From Brevundimonas huaxiensis (GTDB lineage Bacteria > Pseudomonadota > Alphaproteobacteria > Caulobacterales > Caulobacteraceae), in NCBI RefSeq assembly GCF_014218725.1, contig NZ_JABBJE010000002.1, positions 310,001 through 374,000 of the forward strand: a stretch of 64,000 nt of DNA, read 5' to 3'. Below, one piece after another: positions 18,324-27,489 of the stretch; position 1 is the first letter of the stretch, and each line of letters starts with the position of its first letter. The position numbers and the translations under genes are program-made. A model generated the notes under the pieces. That model did not search any database, was not told the origin of the DNA, and saw only the letters and a list, made by a program, of their open reading frames with translations.

Positions 18324-19661
18324 CTAGGGGCGGTTCGACAGGATACGGGCGGCGAGATCGCGGGCCTGGCCGCGCAGGTCGGGCACGGCCGTCATCTCCC
18401 AGAAGGCGCCGCGCGTCAGTGGGCCGATGGCGTGAAGACCACGCGCGGGGGCGCCTGCGCCGTCCAGCAGACCGCCCTCGTCATCGACCTGCAGGCCCAG
18501 GCCCAAGGGGTCGGGGCGACCGTAACCCTTGTCCAGGATATCGCGGATCATCGGCTCGGTGCTCTTGGAGATCACGCCCAGCGGCCCGGTGCAGTTCACG
18601 ACCAGGTCGAACCGCTCCTTGATGGCGCGCTTTTTTCCGCGTGGACGCCACGAGACCTCGATGACGTCGGTCGCCTTCAGCTCGGTCAGCTTGCCGGCCA
18701 GGATCGTCAGTTCGCCGCCGGCCAGCATGGAATGGATGTCGCGCGCCGGGCCGGGCGACAGGCGGTGACGATGCACGTCCCACAGGGGGCGCAGATGGCG
18801 CAGAAAGCGGCTGCGCTCCACCCGCGACCAACCTCGCCAAATGTCGCGCGCGGAATGGCGCAGGCGGTCGAACACGGCGCGCCAATCGGCCTCGGCGGTC
18901 GCGGTGCGGATCTGACGCAGGATTTCGGCCGGGCTGCCCGAAAACGCGCCGACATAGGGCGTGGGCGGGACAGTCGCGTGGGCGCGGGGCAGAAGGCCGT
19001 GACGCGACAGGGCGGTCAGGCGGCGTCCGGGCCGGCGCAGGGTGATGGCTGCATCCACCATCGTCAGGCCCGAACCGATCAGCAGGACGTTGCGGGCGTC
19101 TCGCGCCGTCTGAGGATCGAACCGCCAGGGGTTTTCGACATAGGCAGGGGAGGCGCGCACCGCGTCCTCGACGCCGGGGGGCGAGGCGGGCTCCAGATTG
19201 CCCAGCGCCAGCACGACCTGATCGGCCGCGACCTCTCCGTCGCTGGTCACGATGCGCCAGCCGTCGTCCTGGCGATCGATGGATTGCGCCTTGGCGCCGA
19301 TCAGGGTCAGGCGGTCGGGGGCGTCGTCCAGCGCCTCGTCCAGCAAGGCCTGAAGATAGTCGCCATAGACGCCGCGGGTGATGAAGCCGTCCTGGGCGCG
19401 CCACGACGGCTGTTCGGCCAGCCAGTCGGCGAGGTGGGCGGGCTGGTCGGGAAAGGCGCTCATATTGTCCAGGCGGACGTTCAGCAGATGGCCGGGATTG
19501 CCGGTGTCATAGGCGGTGCCGGGACCGAAAACGCCGCGCCGTTCGATCAGGGTGACGCGCACATCGCGCGAGGCCTTCAGCAGATTGACGGCGGTCAGCA
19601 GGCCGCTGAAACCCGCGCCGACGATGGCGACATGCGGTCCATTCTGCTGCGGCACGCGCAC
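18324..19661 (-). CDS. FAD/NAD(P)-binding protein (NAD_binding_9 family)
   Basis: 445 residues. Rossmann motif HVAIVGAGFSGLLTAVNLL near the N-terminus, FGPGTAYDTGNPGHLLNVRLDNMSAF (family hallmark), VVLALGNLEPASPPG, a second nucleotide-binding motif NVLLIGSGLTMVDAAITL, and C-terminal LHAIGPLTRGAFWEMTAVPD. Such proteins resemble hydroxyacylglutathione/uncharacterised FAD-dependent oxidoreductases; no substrate is assignable. It lies between a polysaccharide export gene and a WecG-type glycosyltransferase, all on the minus strand, so a role in envelope polysaccharide is possible but unproven. Confidence 0.85.
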   Translation of the reverse strand: MRVPQQNGPHVAIVGAGFSGLLTAVNLLKASRDVRVTLIERRGVFGPGTAYDTGNPGHLLNVRLDNMSAFPDQPAHLADWLAEQPSWRAQDGFITRGVYGDYLQALLDEALDDAPDRLTLIGAKAQSIDRQDDGWRIVTSDGEVAADQVVLALGNLEPASPPGVEDAVRASPAYVENPWRFDPQTARDARNVLLIGSGLTMVDAAITLRRPGRRLTALSRHGLLPRAHATVPPTPYVGAFSGSPAEILRQIRTATAEADWRAVFDRLRHSARDIWRGWSRVERSRFLRHLRPLWDVHRHRLSPGPARDIHSMLAGGELTILAGKLTELKATDVIEVSWRPRGKKRAIKERFDLVVNCTGPLGVISKSTEPMIRDILDKGYGRPDPLGLGLQVDDEGGLLDGAGAPARGLHAIGPLTRGAFWEMTAVPDLRGQARDLAARILSNRP

Positions 19662-19754
19662 CCCCGTTTCCCGTTTCCGTCGCTGTCGATAACACGCGCC
19701 GGGCCAGAGGGATCATGGCGATAAATATCTATCTGGCCAGTAGGAATAACGTGA

Positions 19755-20615
19755 TCAGCGGTTGCGACCCCTTGCCTTGCGGATGTCGCGCAGGGCCAGC
19801 GGGAGGAGCGTCCAGGGCTCGACGCAGTAGCGGGCGAACAGCCGTTTGGGGTCGTGCAGCAGGCGATAGGCCCATTCGACGCCGGCGCGTCCCATCCAGC
19901 GCGGGGCCGCGCTTTGAACCCCCGCCTCATAGTCGAAGGCGGCGCCGACCGACAGGATGACGCAATCGGGCAGGCGCTCGAAGTTTTCGGCGATCCATAG
20001 CTCCTGGCGCGGCATCCCCATGCCGACGAACAGGATATGGGGCTGGAACGCCGTGATCCGATCCAGGACGGCGGCGTTCTCGGACGAACCGGGCCGGGCG
20101 TCGAAGAAGCCGTGGTGGATGGCGATGTCGGCTTCCGGATAGCGGAGCTTCAGCCGGCGGGCCGCCTCGTCGCCGACGCCGGGCGCGCCGCCGACGGACA
20201 GGACGCGCCAGCTTTGACGGTTCGCCACGCTCCAGAAATGGTCGCGCCAGTCCAGATAGGTGCAGCGATGAAAGCCCCGGCTGTGCAGACCCAGGGCGCG
20301 CGAGAAGGCCAGAAGCGGTGTCGAATCGACCTCGATCAGATCCGCCTTGTCGTAGAAGGCGCCGAGTTCAGGTCGCTTCTGCATCAGATACAGGCTGTGC
20401 AGATTGTGATTGGCGATCAGGCTTTTTTCGCCCTGTCGCACCGCCTGCTGAATGTGGTGCAGCACCTCTTCCGGCTTCACCAGATCCATCGATTGACCCA
20501 CGATCGTCACTCGCTCGTGGGCGCGGCGGTTCTGGCGAAACGGCGCGCGCGGCCGGGCGCGGCGCTCCGGGACGAAGCGCTCTGGCGCAGAGGGGCTAAG
20601 AGACGGGTCCGCCAT
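19755..20615 (-). CDS. WecG/TagA/CpsF family glycosyltransferase
   Basis: 286 residues of the GT26 family, which transfers N-acetylmannosamine-type sugars to lipid-linked intermediates for surface polymers. Motifs: SLIANHNLHSLYLMQKRPEL, LIEVDSTPLLAFSRALG, HHGFFDARPGSSENA, ILFVGMGMPRQELWIAENF and VGAAFDYEAGVQSAAPRWMGRAGVEWAYRL in successive pieces. The N-terminal ~35 residues are Arg/Pro-rich and variable; a later start is possible. In Caulobacter a member of this family takes part in holdfast synthesis, but orthology cannot be decided here. Confidence 0.92.
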   Translation of the reverse strand: MADPSLSPSAPERFVPERRARPRAPFRQNRRAHERVTIVGQSMDLVKPEEVLHHIQQAVRQGEKSLIANHNLHSLYLMQKRPELGAFYDKADLIEVDSTPLLAFSRALGLHSRGFHRCTYLDWRDHFWSVANRQSWRVLSVGGAPGVGDEAARRLKLRYPEADIAIHHGFFDARPGSSENAAVLDRITAFQPHILFVGMGMPRQELWIAENFERLPDCVILSVGAAFDYEAGVQSAAPRWMGRAGVEWAYRLLHDPKRLFARYCVEPWTLLPLALRDIRKARGRNR

Positions 20616-20839
20616 GCGGCGCTTCTAGGCGACCTGGCCTCAAGACGGGGTTAGAAAACAGGCTTAGCGCCCATTAAGTCGCCACCGAACGCGGATCGAA
20701 AATGATGTGCGGCCAGGCTTGGCGCGCCGCGCGCGCAAGAAATCTCGCAAAGGCGAAAAATCCTTGTTGACCCCGCCCGGAGCCTCCCTTAGAGGTCCGC
20801 GCCTTCCCGATGGAAACGCCGCAAGGCGCTGCCGACGGG

Positions 20840-20926
<87 letters not shown>

Positions 20927-20932
20927 TCTTTC

Positions 20933-20973
20933 AGAAAGCGTCGCACCGAACGGTGCGGCGCTTTCTTTGTTTT
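20933..20973 (+). terminator. Terminator after tRNA-Leu
   Basis: Long hairpin AGAAAGCG-TCGCACCG (20933-20948), loop AA, CGGTGCGG-CGCTTTCT (20951-20966), one G-T pair, followed by TTGTTTT. Confidence 0.9.
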
Positions 20974-21071
20974 GGCCTATCGCCTCGCGCGCGCCGCCCC
21001 GCTGCTTGAGGCCCGTTCGTGGTTGAGCTTGCCCGTTTCGCGCGCCGCGTTCGCCGTGTAAGAGCCTGAGC

Positions 21072-21686
21072 ATGACCGTTTACCTGCATGAGGGCGACCT
21101 GCCCGACGATCTGGACCTGGGGTCCGAGGTCGCCATCGATTCCGAGACCATGGGCCTGCGTTTTCGCCGCGATCCGCTGTGCGTGGTGCAACTGTCGTCG
21201 GGCGACGGAAACGCCCATGTCGTTCGGCTGAACCGGCCCGCCTATAACTGTCCGAACCTGAAGCGGGTGCTGACCGATCCGGCGGTGACCAAGATCTTCC
21301 ATTTCGGCCGGTTCGACATCGGCATGTTCCTGCTGCACCTCGGCGTCCAGACGCGTCCGGTCTATTGCACCAAGATCGCCTCCAAGCTGGCGCGCACCTA
21401 TACCGACCGGCACGGGCTGAAGGATGTGGTGCGCGAGACGGTGGGCGTGGACCTGTCCAAGGCGCAGCAGTCCTCTGACTGGGGCGCCGAGACGCTGAGC
21501 CAGGCGCAGCTGGACTATGCGGCGTCGGATGTCCTGTATCTGCACGCGGCGAAAGCCAAGCTGGACATGATGCTGGCGCGCGAAGGGCGAACCGAACTGG
21601 CCGCCGAATGTTTCGACTTCCTGCCGACGCGGTCGGCGCTCGACCTGGCCGGCTGGGACGAGACCGACATCTTCGCCCACAGCTGA
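21072..21686 (+). CDS. rnd: Ribonuclease D family 3'-5' exonuclease
   Basis: 204 residues; only the DEDDy exonuclease domain, without the HRDC domains of E. coli RNase D (a common short form in alphaproteobacteria). Catalytic residues are visible: VAIDSETMGLRF (D and E), IFHFGRFDIGMFLLH (D), and LDYAASDVLYL (Tyr and D). It trims the 3' ends of structured RNAs such as tRNA precursors. Seven bases upstream of lptC, the usual order in this order of bacteria. Confidence 0.93.
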   Translation: MTVYLHEGDLPDDLDLGSEVAIDSETMGLRFRRDPLCVVQLSSGDGNAHVVRLNRPAYNCPNLKRVLTDPAVTKIFHFGRFDIGMFLLHLGVQTRPVYCTKIASKLARTYTDRHGLKDVVRETVGVDLSKAQQSSDWGAETLSQAQLDYAASDVLYLHAAKAKLDMMLAREGRTELAAECFDFLPTRSALDLAGWDETDIFAHS

Positions 21687-21693
21687 GGCGCGC

Positions 21694-22353
21694 TTGACCG
21701 AACACGGCGAACAGTCCCGCATCGAGGCCGACGAGGCCAGGGTCGCCCTGGCCGGCGCCCGCTGGCGTGCGCGCTCGCGGCGGGTGAAGCTTTATCGCCG
21801 CGTCCTGCCGATCGTCATCCTGGTGCTGGCGGGCGGCGCCCTGACCTGGACCGTGTTCCGCACCGTCATGTCGGGGGTGGAGCGCAAGGCCAGCCAGAGC
21901 CAGGAAGTCCGCCTGGATGCGCCCCTGTTCCACGGTCAGGATGCACAAGGCCGCGCCTTCACTGTCGGCGCGCAAGGCGCCGTGCGCGACCCCAATACCG
22001 GCAAGTTCAAACTGATCGGCCCGGCGCTGAAGCTGAACCTGGGCGGGCGCAAGGTCACCGAACTGACCGCCGACGGCGGCATCTATGACGAGCAGGCCAA
22101 GACGGTGACGATCGGTCCGAACGTGCGCATTTCGGACGGCGGCACGGGCTTTGTCCTGACCACGCCCGAGGCGGTGGTCGACACCTCGACCGGAAACGTC
22201 ACCGGTTCAAAGGGCGTTCAGGGTTCCGGCCCTATTGGAACCATCAACGCATCGTCCTATGCGATCTACGATCAGGGACAGCGCGTCGTGTTCGACGGCG
22301 CAGGCGACAACAAGGTGAAGGGCGTTCTGACGCCCAAGGGGTCAGGCGGATGA
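21694..22353 (+). CDS. lptC: LPS export protein LptC
   Basis: Bitopic inner-membrane protein that passes lipopolysaccharide from LptB2FG to LptA. 219 residues from TTG 21694 (no ATG is near). One membrane helix (RVLPIVILVLAGGALTWTVF), then a periplasmic beta-jellyroll domain with LDAPLFHGQDAQGRAFTVGA and LTADGGIYDEQAKTVTIG. Longer than E. coli LptC, as in other alphaproteobacteria. Overlaps lptA by 4 bp (ATGA). Confidence 0.9.
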   Translation: MTEHGEQSRIEADEARVALAGARWRARSRRVKLYRRVLPIVILVLAGGALTWTVFRTVMSGVERKASQSQEVRLDAPLFHGQDAQGRAFTVGAQGAVRDPNTGKFKLIGPALKLNLGGRKVTELTADGGIYDEQAKTVTIGPNVRISDGGTGFVLTTPEAVVDTSTGNVTGSKGVQGSGPIGTINASSYAIYDQGQRVVFDGAGDNKVKGVLTPKGSGG

Positions 22354-22844
22354 TCGTGACGAAGATTTCGAAGGCGCTGGCTGTCGTCGCGGTGGTGGCC
22401 GTCGTGGGCATGCCGGCCCTGGTCGATGCCCAGGCTCAGGCGACCAATCAGCCCGTCGCCTATGGCGCGGACTCGGTCGAATACGCGCCCAACCGCATCA
22501 TCCTGCGCGGCCGGGCCGAGGCGACGCAGGGCGGCAACCGCTTTCGCGCCGACACCCTGACCCTGGTCAGCGGCGAGGGCGGCGATCTGCAACGCGCCGA
22601 GGCCAGCGGCACCGTCTATTTCGTGACGCCGGACCAGTCGATGCGCGGCGACCGGGCCGTCTATAATCTGGGCAATGGCGAGATCGTGGTGACGGGCAAC
22701 GTCATCCTGACCCAGGGCAAGAACGTCCTGACCGGCTCGCGCCTGGTCTACAACATCAACACCGAGTCTGCCCGCATGGACGGCGCGCCGCGCGGCGCCG
22801 CCGGAAGCCGCGTGCAGGGCGTCTTCTATCCCAACTCGAACTGA
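22350..22844 (+). CDS. lptA: LPS transport periplasmic protein LptA (OstA-like)
   Basis: 164 residues with signal peptide (ALAVVAVVAVVGMPALVDAQ) and one OstA/LptA beta-jellyroll (YGADSVEYAPNRIILRGRAE; GGNRFRADTLTLVSG; DRAVYNLGNGEIVVTGNV; NVLTGSRLVYNINTESARM). It forms the periplasmic bridge carrying LPS to the outer membrane. Between lptC (overlapping) and lptB (29 bp). Confidence 0.92.
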   Translation: MIVTKISKALAVVAVVAVVGMPALVDAQAQATNQPVAYGADSVEYAPNRIILRGRAEATQGGNRFRADTLTLVSGEGGDLQRAEASGTVYFVTPDQSMRGDRAVYNLGNGEIVVTGNVILTQGKNVLTGSRLVYNINTESARMDGAPRGAAGSRVQGVFYPNSN

Positions 22845-22873
22845 GGCCGTCTGGCCGTCACGGACCTGAGCAT

Positions 22874-23665
22874 TTGGCGCGCAAGGAACTGTCAGCCCTG
22901 AACCTGGACGAGCGGCCGCAACCGGCCGCCGTGGCGCCCGCGCCTGCGGAAAAGGGCCTGCGGGTGATGAACCTGGCCCGGTCGTTCGGCCAGCGTCAGG
23001 TCGTGCGCGACGTTTCCCTGACGGTCCAGCGCGGCGAGGTGGCAGGCCTGCTGGGTCCCAACGGGGCCGGCAAGACCACCTGCTTCTACATGATCACCGG
23101 CCTGATCCCGCCGGATTCGGGCGCGATCTGGCTGGACGGCGAGAACATCACCGGCCAGCCGATGTATCAGCGCAGCCGCATGGGCCTGGGCTATCTGGCG
23201 CAGGAAGCCTCGATTTTTCGCGGCATGACGGTCGAGCAGAACGTCAAGGCGGTGGTCGAGCTGAACTATCCGCGCGACCAGATCCGCGCCGAGACCGACC
23301 GGCTGCTGAACGAACTGCACATCGACCATCTGCGCCATGCGCGGGCCACCGCGCTGTCGGGCGGTGAGCGTCGGCGGGTGGAGATCGCGCGGGCGCTGGC
23401 GGGCCGGCCGTCTTTCATGCTGCTGGACGAACCCTTCGCCGGCATCGACCCCCTGGCCATCGCCGACATCCGCACCGTGATCCGCTATCTGGCCAGCCAG
23501 GGCATCGGCGTTTTGATCACCGACCACAATGTGCGCGAGACCCTGGACATCACCGACCGGGTGTCGATCATCTCGAACGGCGCGGTGCTGTTCGAAGGCA
23601 CGTCCGACGAGGCGATCCACGACGCCGAAGTGCGCCGGGTGTATCTGGGCGAAAACTACATCTGA
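22874..23665 (+). CDS. lptB: LPS export ABC transporter ATP-binding protein LptB
   Basis: ATPase that drives LPS extraction by LptB2FG. 263 residues from TTG 22874, about 25 more at the N-terminus than E. coli. Walker A GLLGPNGAGKTTCFYMI, Q-loop YLAQEASIFRGMTVEQNV, signature LSGGERRRVEIARAL, Walker B FMLLDEPFAGIDPLA, and H-loop LITDHNVRETLDI are all present; these QEASIF/RGMTVEQN variants are LptB-specific. The C-terminal YLGENYI is standard. Confidence 0.97.
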   Translation: MARKELSALNLDERPQPAAVAPAPAEKGLRVMNLARSFGQRQVVRDVSLTVQRGEVAGLLGPNGAGKTTCFYMITGLIPPDSGAIWLDGENITGQPMYQRSRMGLGYLAQEASIFRGMTVEQNVKAVVELNYPRDQIRAETDRLLNELHIDHLRHARATALSGGERRRVEIARALAGRPSFMLLDEPFAGIDPLAIADIRTVIRYLASQGIGVLITDHNVRETLDITDRVSIISNGAVLFEGTSDEAIHDAEVRRVYLGENYI

Positions 23666-23676
23666 TCTGCGGGTGT

Positions 23677-23843
23677 CGTCATCCTCCGGCGAGCGTAGCG
23701 AGACCGGGGGACCCAGCGGCGCGCGGAAGCGCGAAACTGTCGCGGACCAGGATTCTCCAACATCGTGCGCCTGAAGCATCGCCTGCGGCGCCGCTGGGTC
23801 CCCCGGTCTGCGCCGCGAAGACGCGGCTTGCCGGAGGATGACG
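23677..23843. repeat. Large palindromic intergenic repeat (TCATCCTCCGGC family)
   Basis: Ends are an inverted repeat (CGTCATCCTCCGGC at 23677-23690, matching GCCGGAGGATGACG at 23830-23843). Inside lies a second, perfect 21-bp inverted repeat starting GACCGGGGGACC (23702-23722 with 23788-23808). The two pairs enclose about 65 bp. It occupies the gap between lptB and rpoN. It resembles dispersed REP-like elements of alphaproteobacteria; there is no transposase. Confidence 0.88.
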
Positions 23844-23944
23844 AAAGGGTCTGAGGCCGCGTTCGTCTCGCGTTAACCGGTTCGGCGACATTCTGCCCCA
23901 GCAAGTTCCGGGCCACTCGGCGGCCGGGCGGGAAGATTTCGGAC

Positions 23945-25444
23945 GTGATCGGGCAAAGGTTAGAGGTCAGGCAGGGGCAGGGGCTGGTCATCACGCCCCA
24001 GCTGCAGCAGGCGATCAAGCTGCTGCAACTGTCGAACCTTGAGCTGGAGGACTTCGTCGAGGCCGAGCTGGAACGCAATCCGCTGCTGCAACGCGAGGAG
24101 CCGGAAAGCGAGACGCCCGAGCCGGTCGAGCGCGTCGAGGCGGCTTCGGATAGCGAAATGTCCTTCGGCGACGGGGTCGCGGACGCAGCGGCGTCTTCGA
24201 TGGACGCCGGTTCCGACGATGTCTACGGCGACGCGGCGCCGGGCGAGCGCACCAGCGACCGGATGACCGACGAGGCCCAGCCGGGGCTGTCGGACTGGTC
24301 CAGCGCCGGCAAGGGCGGCCAGATGTTCGAAGGCGAGGGCGAGCGGCCTGACGCGCACGAGCTGACCCTGTGGGAACATCTTCAGGCCCAGGCGTCGAGC
24401 GCGGGCCTGTCGCCGGCCGACCACGGCATCGCCCTGACCCTGATCGATGCGACGGACGAGGGCGGCTATCTGCGCGGGGAACTGACCGAGTTCGCCGACC
24501 GGCTGGGCGTGCCGCTGGAGCGGATCGAGGCGGTGCTGGGCGTCTGTCACGGCTTCGAGCCGACCGGGATCATGGCGCGGTCGGTGCCGGAATGCCTGAA
24601 GCTGCAGCTGATCGAGCGCAACCGGTTCGATCCGGCGATGGCGGCCCTGCTGGACAATCTGGACCTGCTGGCCAAGCGCGACCTGGCCGGCCTGCGCCGC
24701 GTCTGCGAGGTCGATGGCGAGGATCTGACCGACATGATCGCCGAACTGCGGGCGCTGACGCCGCGTCCGGGCGCAGGCTTCGGCGGCGAGCCGGCGCAGA
24801 CGGTCGTGCCCGATGTGCATGTGCGGCCAGACCCCGCCGGCGGCTGGCGGGTCGAGCTGAACGCCGACACCCTGCCGCGCCTGTTGGTCGACAAACGCTA
24901 TCACGGCCTGGTCCAGGCCGGCGCGCGCTCGGATACCGAAAAGACCTTCGTCGCCGACTGCGCCGCCCAGGCCAACTGGCTGGTCAAGTCGCTGGATCAG
25001 CGGGCCAAGACCATTCTGAAGGTCTCGTCCGAGATCGTGCGCCAGCAGGACGCCTTCCTGGCGTTCGGCGTCGAGTTTCTGAGGCCGCTCAATCTGAAGA
25101 CCGTCGCCGACGCCATCGGCATGCACGAATCCACGGTCAGCCGCGTCACCTCGAACAAATATATCGCCACGCCGCGGGGCGTGTTCGAGCTGAAATTCTT
25201 CTTCACGGCCGCCATCCAGTCGGTAGACGGCGCATCGACCCATTCGGCCGAAGCCGTCCGTCACAAGATCAAATCCATGATCGACGGCGAGGGGCTGGAG
25301 GGCGACGTTTTGTCCGACGACCGGATCGTGGAAATCCTGAAGGAAACGGGCATCGACATCGCCCGCCGCACCGTGGCCAAGTACCGGGAAGCCTTGAGGA
25401 TTCCGTCCTCGGTCGAGCGTCGCCGGATGCTGAAGACCGGCTGA
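23945..25444 (+). CDS. rpoN: RNA polymerase sigma-54 factor RpoN
   Basis: 499 residues from GTG 23945. Region I is Gln/Leu-rich (VITPQLQQAIKLLQLSNLEL, then VEAELERNPLLQ), region II is acidic, region III binds core and promoter, with FGVEFLRPLNLKTVADAIG, MHESTVSRVTSNKYI (helix-turn-helix) and the RpoN box ARRTVAKYREAL near the C-terminus. Sigma-54 directs late flagellar, stalk and nitrogen genes in Caulobacterales. Followed by hpf and ptsN, the classic order. Confidence 0.98.
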   Translation: MIGQRLEVRQGQGLVITPQLQQAIKLLQLSNLELEDFVEAELERNPLLQREEPESETPEPVERVEAASDSEMSFGDGVADAAASSMDAGSDDVYGDAAPGERTSDRMTDEAQPGLSDWSSAGKGGQMFEGEGERPDAHELTLWEHLQAQASSAGLSPADHGIALTLIDATDEGGYLRGELTEFADRLGVPLERIEAVLGVCHGFEPTGIMARSVPECLKLQLIERNRFDPAMAALLDNLDLLAKRDLAGLRRVCEVDGEDLTDMIAELRALTPRPGAGFGGEPAQTVVPDVHVRPDPAGGWRVELNADTLPRLLVDKRYHGLVQAGARSDTEKTFVADCAAQANWLVKSLDQRAKTILKVSSEIVRQQDAFLAFGVEFLRPLNLKTVADAIGMHESTVSRVTSNKYIATPRGVFELKFFFTAAIQSVDGASTHSAEAVRHKIKSMIDGEGLEGDVLSDDRIVEILKETGIDIARRTVAKYREALRIPSSVERRRMLKTG

Positions 25445-25518
25445 CATCCACAGCCAAGCGTGACCACAAATCGGTGATCTGGATTGACACCAAATCGGGT
25501 CGGGCGCGTTCTATCGAC

Positions 25519-26163
25519 ATGCAAGTCCAAGTCAGCGGCAAGCAAGTGGATGTCGGCGAAGCGTTAGGCTCGCGCATCTCCCAGGAACTCGAAGACGGGG
25601 TCGGAAAATACTTCGCCCGAGGCGGTGAAGACGCCGAGGTCGTGGTGTCCAAGGACGGCCACAACTTCAAGGTGGACTGTTGGGTCCGCCTCGCGTCCGG
25701 CCAGACCCTGGTGACGACCGGCATGGGCGGCGACGCCCACTCGGCCTTCACCGAGGCGCTGGATCGGCTCGAAAAGCGGGTTCGCCGCTACAAGCGCCGG
25801 CTCAAGGACCATCACATCGGGCCCAAGGGTTTGTCGCCCGAGAAGACCGAAAACGCCGCCCGCGAAGTCGCACGCAGCATCGTGCTGCGTGATCCCGACA
25901 GCGTGGAAGACGATGTCTTCGGCGACACCGGCGAGAACGACGGCCCGCCGCCGGTAGGCATGGTCATCGCCGAAACCGAGCACGAAATCCGCACCATCAC
26001 GGTCGGACGGGCTGTGCTGGAGCTGGACATGACGGGCTATCCGGTCGTGCTGTTCCGCAACGCGGCGCACGGCGGTCTGGCGGTCGTCTATCGGCGTCCG
26101 GACGGCAATGTCGGATGGATCGATCCCGAACGGACGGCCAAGGCCAACGGTTCGGTGAACTAA
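25519..26163 (+). CDS. hpf: Ribosome hibernation promoting factor, long form
   Basis: 214 residues from ATG 25519, in the gap after rpoN. N-terminal Ribosomal_S30AE domain (MQVQVSGKQVDVGEALGSR; DCWVRLASGQTLVTTGMGGDAHSAF; ALDRLEKRVRRYKRRLKDH), an acidic linker, and the C-terminal dimerisation domain of long HPF (RTITVGRAVLELDMTGYPVVLF; VVYRRPDGNVGWIDPE). It forms 100S ribosome dimers in stationary phase. Confidence 0.96.
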   Translation: MQVQVSGKQVDVGEALGSRISQELEDGVGKYFARGGEDAEVVVSKDGHNFKVDCWVRLASGQTLVTTGMGGDAHSAFTEALDRLEKRVRRYKRRLKDHHIGPKGLSPEKTENAAREVARSIVLRDPDSVEDDVFGDTGENDGPPPVGMVIAETEHEIRTITVGRAVLELDMTGYPVVLFRNAAHGGLAVVYRRPDGNVGWIDPERTAKANGSVN

Positions 26164-26240
26164 GCCTCAGTTTGACTTCGGCGCGGTTGTCTCTAAACGG
26201 GCGGCCGCGCGTTGTCTGCTGCGTGTATCGAGGTTGTGTA

Positions 26241-26708
26241 ATGGACATCGGTGATCTGCTCGCGCCCAAGGGCGTGGTGCTGCGCAGCGGCGCATCGTCC
26301 AAGCGACAGGCGCTCCACGCGCTGGCCGAGGCGGCGTCGCACGCGCTGGGCCTCGACGAAGCCCGCATCTTCGACGCCTTGATGGAACGCGAGACGCTGG
26401 GATCGACCGGGCTGGGATCCGGGGTCGCGGTGCCGCACGCGCGTCTGACCGAAGTCGACAAGGTGACGGCCGTTTTCGTGCGGCTGGATACGCCTGTGGC
26501 CTATGATGCGGTGGACGACCGGCCGGTCGATCTGATCGTCGGCCTGTTTGCGCCGCCCAAGGCGGGGGCCGAGCATCTGAGAGCTTTGGCGGCGGTGTCG
26601 CGCGCGCTGCGGTCGCCCGAACTGCGGGAACAACTCAGACAGGCGCGCACGACCGATGCGATCCGCGCCCTGTTCGTCAAGGACGCCACGGCCGCGACAG
26701 CGGCCTGA
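26241..26708 (+). CDS. ptsN: PTS IIA-like nitrogen regulatory protein PtsN
   Basis: EIIA-Ntr component of the nitrogen phosphotransferase system. 155 residues from ATG 26241. The phosphorylated His lies in GSGVAVPHARL (about residue 66-67); the PTS_EIIA_2 fold is shown by KRQALHALAEAASHALGLDE, MERETLGSTGLGSG and DLIVGLFAPPKAGAEHLRALA. Located downstream of rpoN-hpf as in most Proteobacteria. Confidence 0.95.
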   Translation: MDIGDLLAPKGVVLRSGASSKRQALHALAEAASHALGLDEARIFDALMERETLGSTGLGSGVAVPHARLTEVDKVTAVFVRLDTPVAYDAVDDRPVDLIVGLFAPPKAGAEHLRALAAVSRALRSPELREQLRQARTTDAIRALFVKDATAATAA

Positions 26709-26722
26709 ACTTCGGCGTGAAC

Positions 26723-26740
26723 GGCGGCGCCTGCGCCGCC
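26723..26740. terminator. Hairpin between converging ptsN and DUF1150 genes
   Basis: GGCGGCGC (26723-26730) and GCGCCGCC (26733-26740) form a tight inverted repeat between two converging genes, but there is no T-run. It could be a weak or Rho-assisted bidirectional terminator. Confidence 0.35.
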
Positions 26741-26750
26741 ATGCATCAGA

Positions 26751-27002
26751 TCAGTGAACGGAAACCGGCTCCAGCTCGTGCGCTACGGCGGCGGCGAAGG
26801 CGGTGTCGCGGTCGATCATGACCGCCAGACGCTCGCCGTCGGCGCTGTGGACGGCATAGAGCATCTGGCCGGGGTTCAGATCCACGTCCTTGATCTCGAC
26901 CGCCTCTTCAAGCAGGTCCGAGGCCTTGATCTCGCGCACATACACCAGGTCGGGGGCGCCCAGTCCGGCAAAGTCTTCCTTGGTCATCGTCATCGGCGTC
27001 AT
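26751..27002 (-). CDS. DUF1150 family protein
   Basis: 83 residues from ATG at 27002, which has an AAGGAGG site upstream (earlier ATG/TTG codons lack one). Family text: LGAPDLVYVREIKASDLLEE, LNPGQMLYAVHSADGERLAVM and DRDTAFAAAVAHELEPVSVH. Function unknown; in alphaproteobacteria DUF1150 genes very often lie next to Hsp20 genes, as here (64 bp downstream of it). Confidence 0.9.
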   Translation of the reverse strand: MTPMTMTKEDFAGLGAPDLVYVREIKASDLLEEAVEIKDVDLNPGQMLYAVHSADGERLAVMIDRDTAFAAAVAHELEPVSVH

Positions 27003-27066
27003 TAGGACCGCCTCCTTCATATTTGACAACGCCCGGATCGCCGGGCGGTTCGAATGGCTATGGTTT

Positions 27067-27489
27067 TCAGCCGGCCGTGATCGGAATACGCCGCACCTGA
27101 CGCTTGGCCTCGGGCCGGATCAGATCGACGTGCAGCAGGCCATGCTCCAGCCGGGCGCCCTCGACCTCCAGCCCGTCGGCCAGGACGAAGTTTCGCACGA
27201 AGCCGCGCGCCGCGATGCCGCGATGCAGAAAGGCCTGTTCGCCCCTGCCCGCATCGTCGCGCTTGCCGGCGATGGTCAGCTGGCGGCCGTCCAGGGTGAT
27301 GGCCAGTTCGTCGGGCGCGAACCCGGCGACGGCCAGGCTGATGCGGACGCCCGCATCGCCGATCTGTTCGACATTGTAGGGCGGATAGCTTTCGGCCGCG
27401 GCCTTGGCGGCGCGGTCGATCAGGGCGCGGGTGTGGTCGAAGCCCAGCAGAAAGGGGCTGTCGAACAGGAGGGTGCGCGTCGTCGTCAT
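27067..27489 (-). CDS. Hsp20-family small heat shock protein
   Basis: 140 residues from ATG at 27489 with AAGGA upstream. It has the IbpA-like N-terminus FDSPFLLGFDHTRALIDRAA and YPPYNVEQIGDAGVRISLAVAG, an alpha-crystallin domain, and a C-terminal IPITAG (IxI-type tail). It is an ATP-independent holdase that protects unfolding proteins. It is probably co-transcribed with DUF1150. Confidence 0.92.
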   Translation of the reverse strand: MTTTRTLLFDSPFLLGFDHTRALIDRAAKAAAESYPPYNVEQIGDAGVRISLAVAGFAPDELAITLDGRQLTIAGKRDDAGRGEQAFLHRGIAARGFVRNFVLADGLEVEGARLEHGLLHVDLIRPEAKRQVRRIPITAG

